64,000 bases of DNA from Gemmatimonadota bacterium (GTDB lineage Bacteria > Gemmatimonadota > Gemmatimonadetes > Gemmatimonadales > Gemmatimonadaceae). The stretch covers positions 1-64,000 of the forward strand of contig JAPLKS010000022.1 in NCBI GenBank assembly GCA_026387915.1, in the 5' to 3' direction. The notes under the pieces are model-generated. The model saw only the letters and a program-made list of their open reading frames with translations, made no database searches and was not told where the DNA came from. Positions 18,272 through 27,400 of the stretch are shown piece after piece. Position numbers and translations under genes: made by a program. The first letter of the stretch is position 1. The number at the start of each line of letters is the position of its first letter.

Positions 18272-18877
18272 GTGAAACCCACGCGGCGCGAAGTGATCGA
18301 GATGGCGGGCTACTTCGCCCTGTCGGCCGTGATCTATTTCTACCTCGGCCGCCACGGCGTGGCGCCGGTGGAAGTAGTGAACGCGTCATGGGTGCCCTTT
18401 CTTCCTGTGTTGGCGCTGCCGTATCTACTGCAAGTCGTGGTCAGCTACGCGTTGATCCTCTTGCTGAGCGATCGCGCGTTACGCCGCGCCACGGTGAAGG
18501 CGTACTTCGTGGGCTTCGCCGTCTGCGCACTGGCGTGGCACTTCTACCCCACCGTAATGTACCGCCCAGAAATTCTGAACCCTACCTGGTGGAACTGGCC
18601 CTTCCGCGTGATGGCGAGTCTCGACATGCCCACGAATATTGTTCCAGCCGGACACATTCTTATGCCGGTGCTCATCATCTGGGCCTTTGCCATTGATCGG
18701 CCGCGCTCACTGTGGTGGCTCGTCCCCTGTGAGTTGGTGGGCACGCTAGCGATCGTCTCGACTTGGCAGCACCGTCCTATTGATGTGGCAATGGGAGCCC
18801 TCCTCGCGGTCGCTACTGGACTGTGGGCCGGGGTGGGGCGACACCCGGGCCGTGCGGCTATCCGATCTGCCCCCTGA
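18272..18877 (+). CDS. PAP2-like (phosphatidic acid phosphatase/Aur1-type) membrane protein
   Basis: The protein has 201 residues from a GTG start, with about six hydrophobic segments. VPAGHILMPVLI and TWQHRPIDVAMGALLA correspond to the PAP2 motifs PSGH and SR-x5-H-x3-D, although the SR pair is replaced by TWQ and the first KxxxxxxRP box is only partly visible. This divergence fits the PAP2-like and inositol-phosphotransferase branch more than classical phosphatases. It probably acts on a lipid phosphate at the membrane. The start is uncertain because no Shine-Dalgarno sequence is seen. Confidence 0.65.
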   Translation: MKPTRREVIEMAGYFALSAVIYFYLGRHGVAPVEVVNASWVPFLPVLALPYLLQVVVSYALILLLSDRALRRATVKAYFVGFAVCALAWHFYPTVMYRPEILNPTWWNWPFRVMASLDMPTNIVPAGHILMPVLIIWAFAIDRPRSLWWLVPCELVGTLAIVSTWQHRPIDVAMGALLAVATGLWAGVGRHPGRAAIRSAP

Positions 18878-18970
18878 CCGTTATCATCTGCGCTTCGAGA
18901 CGTCTCTCCCCGCACCGCAGAGCATTGTGCCTCCACGCACCTCGGCAGCCTTCGCCCCTCGGGGTATCGC

Positions 18971-20914
18971 GTGACTGACGACGACGACAAACTCGGTCTT
19001 GATCGCCACATCTCGCGTCGCGATTTTCTCGACGGGGTAGCGATCGCAATCGGCGGTTCCATAGTCGGTCCCGCTGCCCTGCAGGCTGCATCGGCCCCGC
19101 GCGGCGCCACTCAGTCAGCGAGCCGCGCCGCGGGATGGGCGGACGCGTATCCGCCAGCACTCACCGGGCTACGCGGCTCGCACGTCGGATCGTTCGAGGC
19201 GCTTCACGCACTCAAGAACGGACAGTTTTGGAATAACGCCAAGCGGCCAACGCCAACCCGCGAAGACTACGATCTCATCGTTGTAGGCGCTGGCATCAGC
19301 GGGCTCGCCGCCGCGCACTATTTCCGGCAAAGCCGCCCAGACGCTCGTGTACTCATTCTCGACAACCACGACGACTTTGGCGGCCACGCCAAACGCAATG
19401 AGTTCACCTACGAAGGCGAAACCCACATCGGGTACGGCGGAACGCAGTCCATTGATAGCCCTGCGCCATACAGCGCTGTTGCAAAGGCGCTGCTCGTGGA
19501 ACTCGGCATCGACGTCGCGAGCTACCCCTCGGTCGTGGACCGCGCGCTCTATCCGTCGCTGGGACTCAAACCGGCGGTCTTCTTTGATGCCGCCACATAC
19601 GGAGCAGATCAGCTCGTCGTCGGCAATGCTCGCGCCGCCGACCAAACTTTTCTTGCCGCAGCGCCGCTCTCCGACGCCGTGCGACACGACCTCGAACGAC
19701 TGACCACCGAACTCTTCAATCCATTTCCCGATCTGTCGCTGACGGAGAAGAAAGCAAAGCTCGCGCGCATGAGCTACGCCGAATTCCTCACCAGCGCCTG
19801 GAAGGTGGATCCAACAGTTGTGACGCTTTTCCAAAAGACCACGCATCCTCTGTTCGGCGCCGGCATTGATGTGGTTCCTGCGCAAGACGCATACGGACTC
19901 GGGCTTCCAGGTTTTCAGGGAATGGCGCTCGATGACGTACCGGGACCGGGGCAGAACTACGACTCAAGAAAGTCCACGGAAACCGAGCCGTACTATTTTC
20001 ACTTTCCCGACGGCAACGCCACCATCGCGCGACTGCTCGTGCGCAAGCTCGTCCCCGCTGCGATGCCTGGCTCTACCACAGAAGACGTCGTCACCGCTCG
20101 TGCGGACTATGCGCGGCTCGACGAAGCGGGCGCCCCCGTCCGCATTCGCCTCAGCTGCCCGGTGATGCGGGTGCGACACCTCGGTGCGCCATCAACAGCG
20201 AAAAGCGTGGAGGTCGCCTATCTCGACAACGGCACCCTGCGCACGGTCACCGCTCGCGCGGCAATCCTCGCCTGCTGGCACCAAGTCATTCCGTTCCTCT
20301 GCCCCGAGCTTCCGGCGGCGCAGAAAGAGGCGATGAACTTTGAGACGAAAGTGCCACTCGTTTACACGAACGTCTTCATTAAAAACTGGACAGCCTTCGA
20401 GAAACTCGGCGTCAACAGCATCGCCACACCGGGGCTCTGGCACGACAGCGTGTCGCTCGACATGCCGGTTAGCGTTGGCACGTATCAGCATCCGAAATTA
20501 CCGACGCAACCTATTGTGCTCCATCTCAACAAAGCGCTTGCCAAGCCGGGGATGCCGATTCGTATGCAGCACCTGGCGGGGCGAAGCGAGCTGTACCTCA
20601 CCGCCTTTGACACCATCGAGAAACATGTGCGCAGCGACCTGCAGCGCGTACTCGGCCCCGGGGGGTTTGACTCCGCGCGCGATATTCTGGGCCTTACTGT
20701 CAATCGATGGCCACACGGCTACGCGTATCAGTACAACTCGCTGTTCGATGACTTCTGGTTGAATGGCGGCGAACAGCCCTGCGAAGTGGCACGGCGGCCA
20801 TTCGGTCGACTCGCTATCGCCAATGCCGATGCGGCGGCGTACTCTTACACAGACGCCGCGATTGACCACGGATACCGTGCCGTACAGGAAGTTCTCGCGC
20901 TCAGCACTCGATGA
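18971..20914 (+). CDS. Tat-exported FAD oxidoreductase, spermidine dehydrogenase-like
   Basis: The protein has 647 residues from a GTG start. The twin-arginine signal is S-R-R-D-F-L (residues 15-20) before a hydrophobic stretch ending at AASA. A Rossmann FAD-binding motif VVGAGISGLAA follows near residue 100, and then GGHAKRNEFTYEG and GYGGTQSID. The architecture and these motifs resemble Pseudomonas SpdH, a periplasmic flavohaem spermidine dehydrogenase. No CxxCH haem motif is visible, so it is likely flavin-only. The amine substrate is inferred from family resemblance alone. It lies 28 bp before the beta-lactamase-like gene. Confidence 0.78.
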   Translation: MTDDDDKLGLDRHISRRDFLDGVAIAIGGSIVGPAALQAASAPRGATQSASRAAGWADAYPPALTGLRGSHVGSFEALHALKNGQFWNNAKRPTPTREDYDLIVVGAGISGLAAAHYFRQSRPDARVLILDNHDDFGGHAKRNEFTYEGETHIGYGGTQSIDSPAPYSAVAKALLVELGIDVASYPSVVDRALYPSLGLKPAVFFDAATYGADQLVVGNARAADQTFLAAAPLSDAVRHDLERLTTELFNPFPDLSLTEKKAKLARMSYAEFLTSAWKVDPTVVTLFQKTTHPLFGAGIDVVPAQDAYGLGLPGFQGMALDDVPGPGQNYDSRKSTETEPYYFHFPDGNATIARLLVRKLVPAAMPGSTTEDVVTARADYARLDEAGAPVRIRLSCPVMRVRHLGAPSTAKSVEVAYLDNGTLRTVTARAAILACWHQVIPFLCPELPAAQKEAMNFETKVPLVYTNVFIKNWTAFEKLGVNSIATPGLWHDSVSLDMPVSVGTYQHPKLPTQPIVLHLNKALAKPGMPIRMQHLAGRSELYLTAFDTIEKHVRSDLQRVLGPGGFDSARDILGLTVNRWPHGYAYQYNSLFDDFWLNGGEQPCEVARRPFGRLAIANADAAAYSYTDAAIDHGYRAVQEVLALSTR

Positions 20915-20942
20915 TCGTCTCCTCTCTTCCACCGACTGTGCC

Positions 20943-21878
20943 ATGACCATCCTGCTCCGTCGCACGCTGTTGATGCTGCTCTTCGCGTGGCCCACCGCAC
21001 AGTTCGCACAATCGCCGACGGCGCTCACGCGCCTCCTCGCAGCGGACGCCGCGCGCTTTCCAGGATCGTTTGGCGTCTACGTGAAGCATCTGGGAACCGG
21101 CGAAGAAGCCAGCGTGCGCGCGGACGAGTCTTCTAATTCGGCGAGCGTCATCAAGTTGCCGATCCTTGCCCTCGCGATGCAGCAGGTCGATGCCGGCACA
21201 TTGTCGCTCGCGACGCGTCTCACCATCACGGCGGAGCGTATGCGCGGCGGTAGCGGTATTCTGCAGCGCTTCGACGCCGGGCTACAGCCGACGTTGCAGG
21301 ATGTACTCACGCAGATGGTGATCACCTCAGACAACACGGCCACGGATCTCGCAATCGCCGAGGTCGGCGGCGTTGATCGGGTCAATGCGTGGATTGGCGC
21401 GAATGGCGGCGGGATGCAACTGTTCTATACGGTGGCGCAGGTCTTTGCGAAGGCACGCGAATCGGCGTACGCCGCGAATCCGCGCGAAGCGGTCTCGCAC
21501 AATAGGGCCTACTGGCTTGGGGAGATCACGCCACGGGCGGTTGGCCGTTGGCTCGAGCGCCTGCAGCGGTGTCAGGATGGGACCTCGCAAGGTGCGCCCC
21601 TCGCAAGCCTCGCGTCGTGCAAGCGGATGCTGACCATGATGCGGATGCAGCTGTCGGGCGATCACCGCCTCCCGCACTATCTCGATATTCCGGTTGCCCA
21701 TAAGACGGGTGACTGGCCGCCATTTCTCGCGAACGATGTGGGGATCCTGTACACGAAGTCCGGGCCGGTCATCATGGTCATCTGCGCGAATAACATCACG
21801 GGCAACTACGGTGAGGCGGAGGACCGTATGGGTGAGCTGGCCCGTCGCGTGGTGGACTATTTTGACGGCGCGAGGTAG
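20943..21878 (+). CDS. exported class A beta-lactamase-like serine hydrolase
   Basis: The protein has 311 residues from the ATG at 20943; a longer in-frame reading overlaps the flavoprotein gene and lacks a signal peptide at its start. The signal peptide ends near QFAQS (about 24). Class A landmarks are S68-V-I-K71, S129-D-N131 and K254-T-G. The omega-loop ExxLN motif carrying the deacylating Glu166 is not recognisable; the region reads NPREAVSHNRAYW. Without that glutamate the enzyme may bind or acylate beta-lactams without turnover, or act on other amides or esters. Confidence 0.87.
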   Translation: MTILLRRTLLMLLFAWPTAQFAQSPTALTRLLAADAARFPGSFGVYVKHLGTGEEASVRADESSNSASVIKLPILALAMQQVDAGTLSLATRLTITAERMRGGSGILQRFDAGLQPTLQDVLTQMVITSDNTATDLAIAEVGGVDRVNAWIGANGGGMQLFYTVAQVFAKARESAYAANPREAVSHNRAYWLGEITPRAVGRWLERLQRCQDGTSQGAPLASLASCKRMLTMMRMQLSGDHRLPHYLDIPVAHKTGDWPPFLANDVGILYTKSGPVIMVICANNITGNYGEAEDRMGELARRVVDYFDGAR

Positions 21879-21940
21879 GCACTCGACGCACCGCGGCACG
21901 ACGTAAGCACGGGGCCGCAGCATCGGGCAGCCGGGGCTCC

Positions 21941-21980
21941 TTGATATACATAGCACCGCAATGTATAATACCGCTATGTA
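21941..21980 (+). promoter_or_regulatory. sigma70-type promoter with inverted-repeat operator for the PadR gene
   Basis: TTGATA (21941-21946) and a perfect TATAAT (21964-21969) are 17 bp apart. TACATAGC at 21947-21954 and its exact inverse GCTATGTA at 21973-21980 bracket the -10 element, and a second pair ATACAT/ATGTAT (21946-21951 and 21961-21966) lies inside. This is the expected place for PadR autorepression. The motif is seen directly; the regulation is inferred from the family. Confidence 0.85.
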
Positions 21981-21988
21981 GCTATCGA

Positions 21989-22008
21989 GCCGGGCCCGTG
22001 AGCCCGGC
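21989..22008 (+). other. 5'-leader hairpin before the PadR gene
   Basis: A 7-bp GC-only stem (GCCGGGC and GCCCGGC) with a 6-base loop lies between the promoter and the ATG at 22024. It may influence mRNA stability or translation; no riboswitch-like architecture is seen. Confidence 0.4.
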
Positions 22009-22023
22009 ACCACGCCTGCGATC

Positions 22024-22410
22024 ATGGAAATCAACAAAGACCTCGTCGCCGCTTCGTCTACCCCTATCGTCCTCTCGATCCTCGCCGAGTCCGACAGCTA
22101 TGGGTACGCGATTCTTTTGCGCGTCCGAGAGTTGTCGGGAGGACGCATGGCGTGGACGGACGGAATGCTGTATCCAGTGCTCCATCGCCTCGAGCGACTC
22201 GGCTATGTGACCGCGCGATGGGAAAGCTCGGAAAATGGCCGTCGGCGCAAGTACTATCGCATCACCGTTGAGGGGCGTGCGCAACTCGCTGAAGAGCATC
22301 GCCAGTGGCAGGCGGTGAACGCGACGCTGCAAGGCATGTGGTCACTTCGCTTCACGCCCGCTGTCGCACATCACGCTGCGTCGGCCGTGCCACTTCCACA
22401 GGGAGCGTAA
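22024..22410 (+). CDS. PadR family transcriptional regulator
   Basis: The protein has 128 residues. The winged-helix signature is clear: ILAESDSYGYAILLRVRELSGGRMAWTDGMLYPVLHRLE, then GYVTARWESSENGRRRKYYRIT. PadR proteins are usually repressors that bind inverted repeats and are relieved by a ligand or membrane stress. The 3' end lies 2 bp before the next gene, which encodes a membrane protein with a permease-prefix domain, a common pairing in which the regulator controls its partner. Confidence 0.95.
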   Translation: MEINKDLVAASSTPIVLSILAESDSYGYAILLRVRELSGGRMAWTDGMLYPVLHRLERLGYVTARWESSENGRRRKYYRITVEGRAQLAEEHRQWQAVNATLQGMWSLRFTPAVAHHAASAVPLPQGA

Positions 22411-22412
22411 CG

Positions 22413-23783
22413 ATGACGGCTTCAGGGAACGCCTACTCGCTCGAGGAACAGATCGACCAGTGGCGCAACTATCTCCGCCGTCGACAGGCCATTCAGTCCG
22501 TCGACGTGGCGGAACTGGAAGACCATCTCCGCGAGCAAGTGGAGGTGCTGATCAATGCGGGGCTCGCCACCGATGAGGCGTTTTTGGTGGCCGTGAAGCG
22601 TCTAGGCGACCTCGATTCCCTTTCGCGCGAGTTCGCGCGTGAGCATTCGGACCGCCTCTGGAAGCAACTCGTGGCGGTTGGTGCGGATGCCAACGAGGCA
22701 GCGGCGACGGCGCGCACCGAGGCCATGATGGCCTTCGGGTTTGCCGTGGCGGCTGGCGTGGCCGTCAAAGCGCCGGCGCTATTTGGTATGCCGTTGAATA
22801 CGAACGCCAGCTTCTACGCGCGCAATGCGAGTCTATTCACCTTCCCCCTGCTCACGGCCTTTTTCGCGTGGAAACGACGGCTCGACGTGGGCACGCTCGT
22901 GCGACTGCTCGTAGCGTTCGCCGCGGCAGGGATTGTGGCGAACATGTACCCGCTCGTGTCGCGCGGCTCCAATGAAGTACTCACGGCCATGCACCTCCCG
23001 ATCGCGCTCTGGCTGGCGGTGGGAATTGCGTACGCCGGCGGTCGTTGGAACCAGGCCGCTCGTCGTATGGACTTCGTTCGATTCTCAGGCGAACTGTTCA
23101 TCTACTACGTGCTCATCGCACTCGGCGGCATCCTCCTGACTGCGTTTATGGCGGCGATCTTTGAGGCCATCGGGATCAAGATCGAAATTTTCTTCCAGAC
23201 CTGGATGCTCCCCTGTGGGGCAGCAGGAGCTGTGATCATTGCCAGCTGGCTGGTGGAGGCTAAACAGAGTGTCATAGAGAACATGGCACCAGTACTCACG
23301 CGCCTCTTTACGCCGCTCTTTGCCGCCGTGCTGATTGCATTTCTCGTGACGCTACTGTGGACCGGACGTGGCGTCGTCCATGACCGCACTGTGATCATCG
23401 CATTCGACGCGATCCTCGCGCTGGTCCTGGCGCTTCTGCTGTACTCGGTCTCCGCGCGGGATCCCCGAGCGCCCGTCGGCGCCTTTGATGCGCTGGAGGT
23501 GGTCCTGGTGGGGAGTGCGCTCGTGGCTGACGTGGTTGCGCTGTGGGCGATTGCCGCGCGCATCTCGGAATTCGGGTTCAGCCCAAACCGCGTGGCCGCG
23601 CTGGGCGGAAACCTCATTCTTCTCGTCAACCTTGCCTGGTCGGCTGTGCTGTACCTCCGCTTTTTGCGCGGGCGCGGAACGTTCGCACAGCTCGAGCGCT
23701 GGCAGACGAACTATCTGCCGGTCTACGCCGCGTGGGCGGCGTTCGTCGTGGTCGCCTTTCCGCCGTTGTTTCGTTATATTTGA
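22413..23783 (+). CDS. polytopic membrane protein with N-terminal permease-prefix (HAAS-like) domain
   Basis: The protein has 456 residues. GGGAG lies 8 bases before the ATG. The first about 80 residues are soluble and helical (EEQIDQWRNYLRRRQ through DLDSLSREFAREH), like the prefix domain found on PadR-linked permeases. The rest has about ten hydrophobic helices. No transporter motif or ATP-binding site is visible. Coupling to PadR suggests that it is the regulated output or a signalling partner. Confidence 0.85.
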   Translation: MTASGNAYSLEEQIDQWRNYLRRRQAIQSVDVAELEDHLREQVEVLINAGLATDEAFLVAVKRLGDLDSLSREFAREHSDRLWKQLVAVGADANEAAATARTEAMMAFGFAVAAGVAVKAPALFGMPLNTNASFYARNASLFTFPLLTAFFAWKRRLDVGTLVRLLVAFAAAGIVANMYPLVSRGSNEVLTAMHLPIALWLAVGIAYAGGRWNQAARRMDFVRFSGELFIYYVLIALGGILLTAFMAAIFEAIGIKIEIFFQTWMLPCGAAGAVIIASWLVEAKQSVIENMAPVLTRLFTPLFAAVLIAFLVTLLWTGRGVVHDRTVIIAFDAILALVLALLLYSVSARDPRAPVGAFDALEVVLVGSALVADVVALWAIAARISEFGFSPNRVAALGGNLILLVNLAWSAVLYLRFLRGRGTFAQLERWQTNYLPVYAAWAAFVVVAFPPLFRYI

Positions 23784-23862
23784 CGCAGCGTCGCGTGCCA
23801 TTTACGCGGCCGAGCTTGATCACTCCCCGGAATGTTGTGCCACTCCCCTCGTCGAGGCCCCC

Positions 23863-24396
23863 GTGCGCCACGCTCGTCTTGCCCTGATCCTCGCGCTCGC
23901 CTGCACGGCAGCGCCGCTCACCGCGCAGCAGCTCATCTCCAAAGATGCCCTCATTGCCGTGGTGGAAAACCACAAAGGCGCGGTCATCCGCTACATCGAC
24001 GCCGCTCCGGACTCGATGCTCGGTTTTCGCCCCACCAAGGGCGTACGCACCTTCGCGGAACAGATTGAGCACGCGGCGGGCGCTGATGCGCTCATCGCCC
24101 ATCTGGCCATCACCGGCGGTATGAAAGGCATTCCCGCGATGGGCGACTCTGCCGTGTATCTGCACAACAAGGCCGCACTCAAGGCGTATTCTATTGCCGC
24201 CATGGATCACACCATTCAGATGCTGAAGGCCGTGAGCGACGCTTCGATGCAGGAAAGCATCGTGCAGTTCGGCAACAAGGTCACCCGCGGCCGCGCGCTG
24301 ATGGAACTGCTCGACCATTTTCCTTGGACGCTCGGACAGACCGTGCCGTACCTCCGCATGAACGGCGTCACGCCGCCGGCATACTCGCCCTTCTAA
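23863..24396 (+). CDS. exported DinB-fold protein
   Basis: The protein has 177 residues from GTG at 23863; earlier in-frame sequence overlaps the preceding gene in another frame. The signal peptide is about residues 1-22 (LTAQQ). The four-helix DinB pattern is visible: FRPTKGVRTFAEQIEHAAGAD and ALMELLDHFPWTLGQTVPYLR. DinB proteins often carry a three-His metal site and include thiol transferases; here only two or three histidines are in plausible positions. Export is common for DinB proteins in this type of genome. Confidence 0.85.
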   Translation: MRHARLALILALACTAAPLTAQQLISKDALIAVVENHKGAVIRYIDAAPDSMLGFRPTKGVRTFAEQIEHAAGADALIAHLAITGGMKGIPAMGDSAVYLHNKAALKAYSIAAMDHTIQMLKAVSDASMQESIVQFGNKVTRGRALMELLDHFPWTLGQTVPYLRMNGVTPPAYSPF

Positions 24397-24421
24397 GTCG
24401 CGGTAGTTCAGCCACAAGTAC

Positions 24422-24465
24422 CGAGAGCGCCCCGCACCGATCATGATCGGTGCGGGGCGCTCTCG
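24422..24465. terminator. perfect 44-bp palindrome, bidirectional terminator
   Basis: Bases 24422-24443 are exactly the inverse complement of 24444-24465, with no mismatch and no spacer. It sits 25 bp after the DinB stop and 27 bp before the convergent BNR gene's stop. TTT follows on the plus strand. The position between convergent genes makes a shared terminator the simplest reading. Confidence 0.85.
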
Positions 24466-24492
24466 TTTGCATCCTAGTTCATACGCCGAGTA

Positions 24493-27400
24493 TTACTCGT
24501 GGGGATTCTCCGCCGGAATAATCGCCGCCTGCGCCGCACGTTGCGGCGCGTTCCCCAGCTCATCCGTGCTGGGCACAATCGGCTTCTGGCCTGCCGCCTT
24601 GAGCGTGGCATTCACGCGCGGTAGCAGCACGTCCATCTGCTTCTTGAGTCGTACGAGTTCTACGTTCAACTGCGGCACAAGCGTGTTCCATACCTCGTAC
24701 GCCTGCGGCGGCGGACGGCGATCATTGGCGGAGACGAAGCCAGAGATTGCGCCGATTTGATTGCCGAGTTTGATCGGGAAGTTGAGCGGATCCTGCCCAG
24801 CCTCGTTCTTTGTTTGATAGAGCACCCCTTCCACCTTGCGAGTGCTGTCGATCAACACATTCGCTTCCTTCTCGAATGCTTTCAACTGCGCGCCATTGAG
24901 CACATTGCGCAGGCTATCCACTTGATAGCGCACATTGCGAATGGTGCGCACCGCATTGTTCGCGGCCGACGCCGTATCGCGAATCTTGATGAGCAGATTG
25001 AACTTCTCAATCAAGTCGCTTTCGGTGGCACCGGTACGCGGCGGCGGTAACACGCGAACCGTCGCGGTCACCGGTGCGTTGGTGCCAGCCGTGAGGCGTA
25101 CGGTGTACGTGCCTGGCGGGCCCGCCGGTCCGTTGAGTCCGTTGCCAGACCAGTAGACGGCGCCGCGAAAGTTGACGCCATCCGGGTACCGAAGTGCAAT
25201 GCTGTACGTGTTGAGCCCTTCAGTGGTTGTTACGCGCGCCGCAGGAGCTCCACCAAAGCCGCCACGACCACCGCCGCGCCCGCCACGTCCGCCAGCTGCG
25301 GCAGCTGTGTCGGTACTGGAGGCCTTCGTGACCACAAAACCCTTCTTGTCGAGCAACTCAACCGTCACCGGCTGCGTGGCCGACTTGAGCCAGTACTGCA
25401 CCTTGATGGCACCTTCATTCTGATACGTGGCGCCCGGCGTATAGAGATGTACGCCCGCCACGCTGTTCACTTTGTCCGCCTCGCGCAGCGCCGCAATGCC
25501 TTCCATGGCATAGAAACCGCGCCCCATCGTCGCAATCACAATGTCATCATCGCGGAGCGCAATGTCGTGCACCGCCACCGGCGGAAGATTGCGCTTGAGA
25601 CTCTGCCAGTGATCGCCGGCGTCGTACGACACATACATGCTCCGCTCCGTCGCGGCGTAGAGCATGCCAGGGCGTACGAGATCTTCACGCACCGCGCGCG
25701 TGAATTCGTTGGCGGGAATACCAGTGACAATCTTCTGCCACGTCTTGCCGTAGTCCGTCGTGCGATAGATATACGGCGCAAAGTCGTCCATCTCATATCG
25801 GTTCGCGGCGAAGTACATCGTACCAGCGCTATAGCGCGACGGCTCAACAATCGAAATGCGCGTCCACTTTGGAAGATCTTTGGGCGTCACATTCTGCCAG
25901 GTCGGCATCGCCGCACCCGTACCCACATTGCGCGCCACATGAATGAGGCCGTCGTCCGAGCCGCTCCAAACGAGCCCCTTGGTTACGGGCGACTCTGCCA
26001 CCGCGAAGATCGTAGCGTAGTACTCCACGCTCGTCTGATCCTTGGTGAGCGGCCCGCCCGATGAACCGAGCGTGCTGGGATCGTTTCGCGTGAGATCGGG
26101 CGAGACAATCTTCCAAGTGGCGCCGAGGTCTGACGAACGGAAAAGCACGTTCGCGCCGGCGTACAGCACCTTCGCGTCGTTCGGCGAATTCATAATTGGG
26201 AAAGTCCACTGGAACCGATACTTCGAATCCTTGGCGTCGTGGCCCATCGGGTTCAGTGGCCACGGGTCGAGGCGCATCGATACACCGGTGCGCTTATTCT
26301 GCATCGCTAACACGCCGCTATAGTTGCCACCGAAGGTCACATCTGGATCGTTCGGATCGCTGGCCACGTAGCCTGACTCACCACCGGCACCACCGTAGCG
26401 CGGCGTGAAGTCGAACTGCGATGCCGGCGTTCCAGGAGCCGCACCACCGCGCCCACCGGCTGGCGGAGCTGCCGCGCCGCGTCCACCGCGCCCGCCCGCA
26501 GCACTCGCAACGCGCACGGGGAAGCAATCCACGCCGCCGTCCTGTTCAGCACCGCACACATCGTACGGCGAAGCGTTGGTGAGATGCACGTGATAGTACT
26601 GGCCCGTCGGCAGGTTGGCGCGCACTGTCGAGGTGCCACCGTCGTACGTGAGCACAATCCCAGGATCGCCGGCCACGGCAATTCGCTTGGGGTTTGTGGG
26701 GTCAATCCAGAAGTAGTGCGTGTCTCCGTTGCCGAGTCCGCTGCGGAAGGTTTTGCCACCGTCGTTGGAGATGTAGCCGCCAACGTTGCCGGCGTACACG
26801 GTGTTCGAATCTTTTGGATCGGCAAAGAGCTTGCTGTAGTACCAAGCGCGCTGACGGAGATTGCGGTCGGCATTCACGTACTGCCACGTGGAGCCGGCGT
26901 CGTCGGAGCGGAAGACGCCGCCAGAATCGGCTTCAATAACGGCCCACACTCGATTCGGCTTTGCCGGCGAAATGGCAATTCCAATGTTGCCCCACAGGCC
27001 ATGCGGAAGACCGGCGTTGTGCGAGAGTTCAGTCCAGTGGTCGCCGCCGTCCGTTGTCTTGTACATGCTGCCACCAGCACCGCCGCTCACCAGAAGCCAC
27101 GGCTTGCGACCGGCCTGCCAGAATCCGGCGTAGAGCACATTCGGATTGGTGGGATCCATCACAAGATCGGCAATGCCCGTCGAGTCATTCTTGAACAGAA
27201 TATTCTGCCACGTCTTGCCGCCGTCCTTGGAGCGGTACACGCCGCGTTCCTTGTTGGGGCCAAACACGTGGCCGAGCGCGCCCACGTACACGATGTTCGG
27301 ATCCGTTGGGTGCGTGACGATGCGCGAGATATACTGCGTCTCGGCGAGCCCCATAAAGCTCCACGTTTTGCCAGCATCGGCGCTCTTCCACACACCGTCG

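Noticed and set aside
23485-23862. N-terminal extension of the DinB gene
   Set aside because: The extension overlaps the membrane-protein gene in another frame, while a signal peptide begins at the GTG at 23863.
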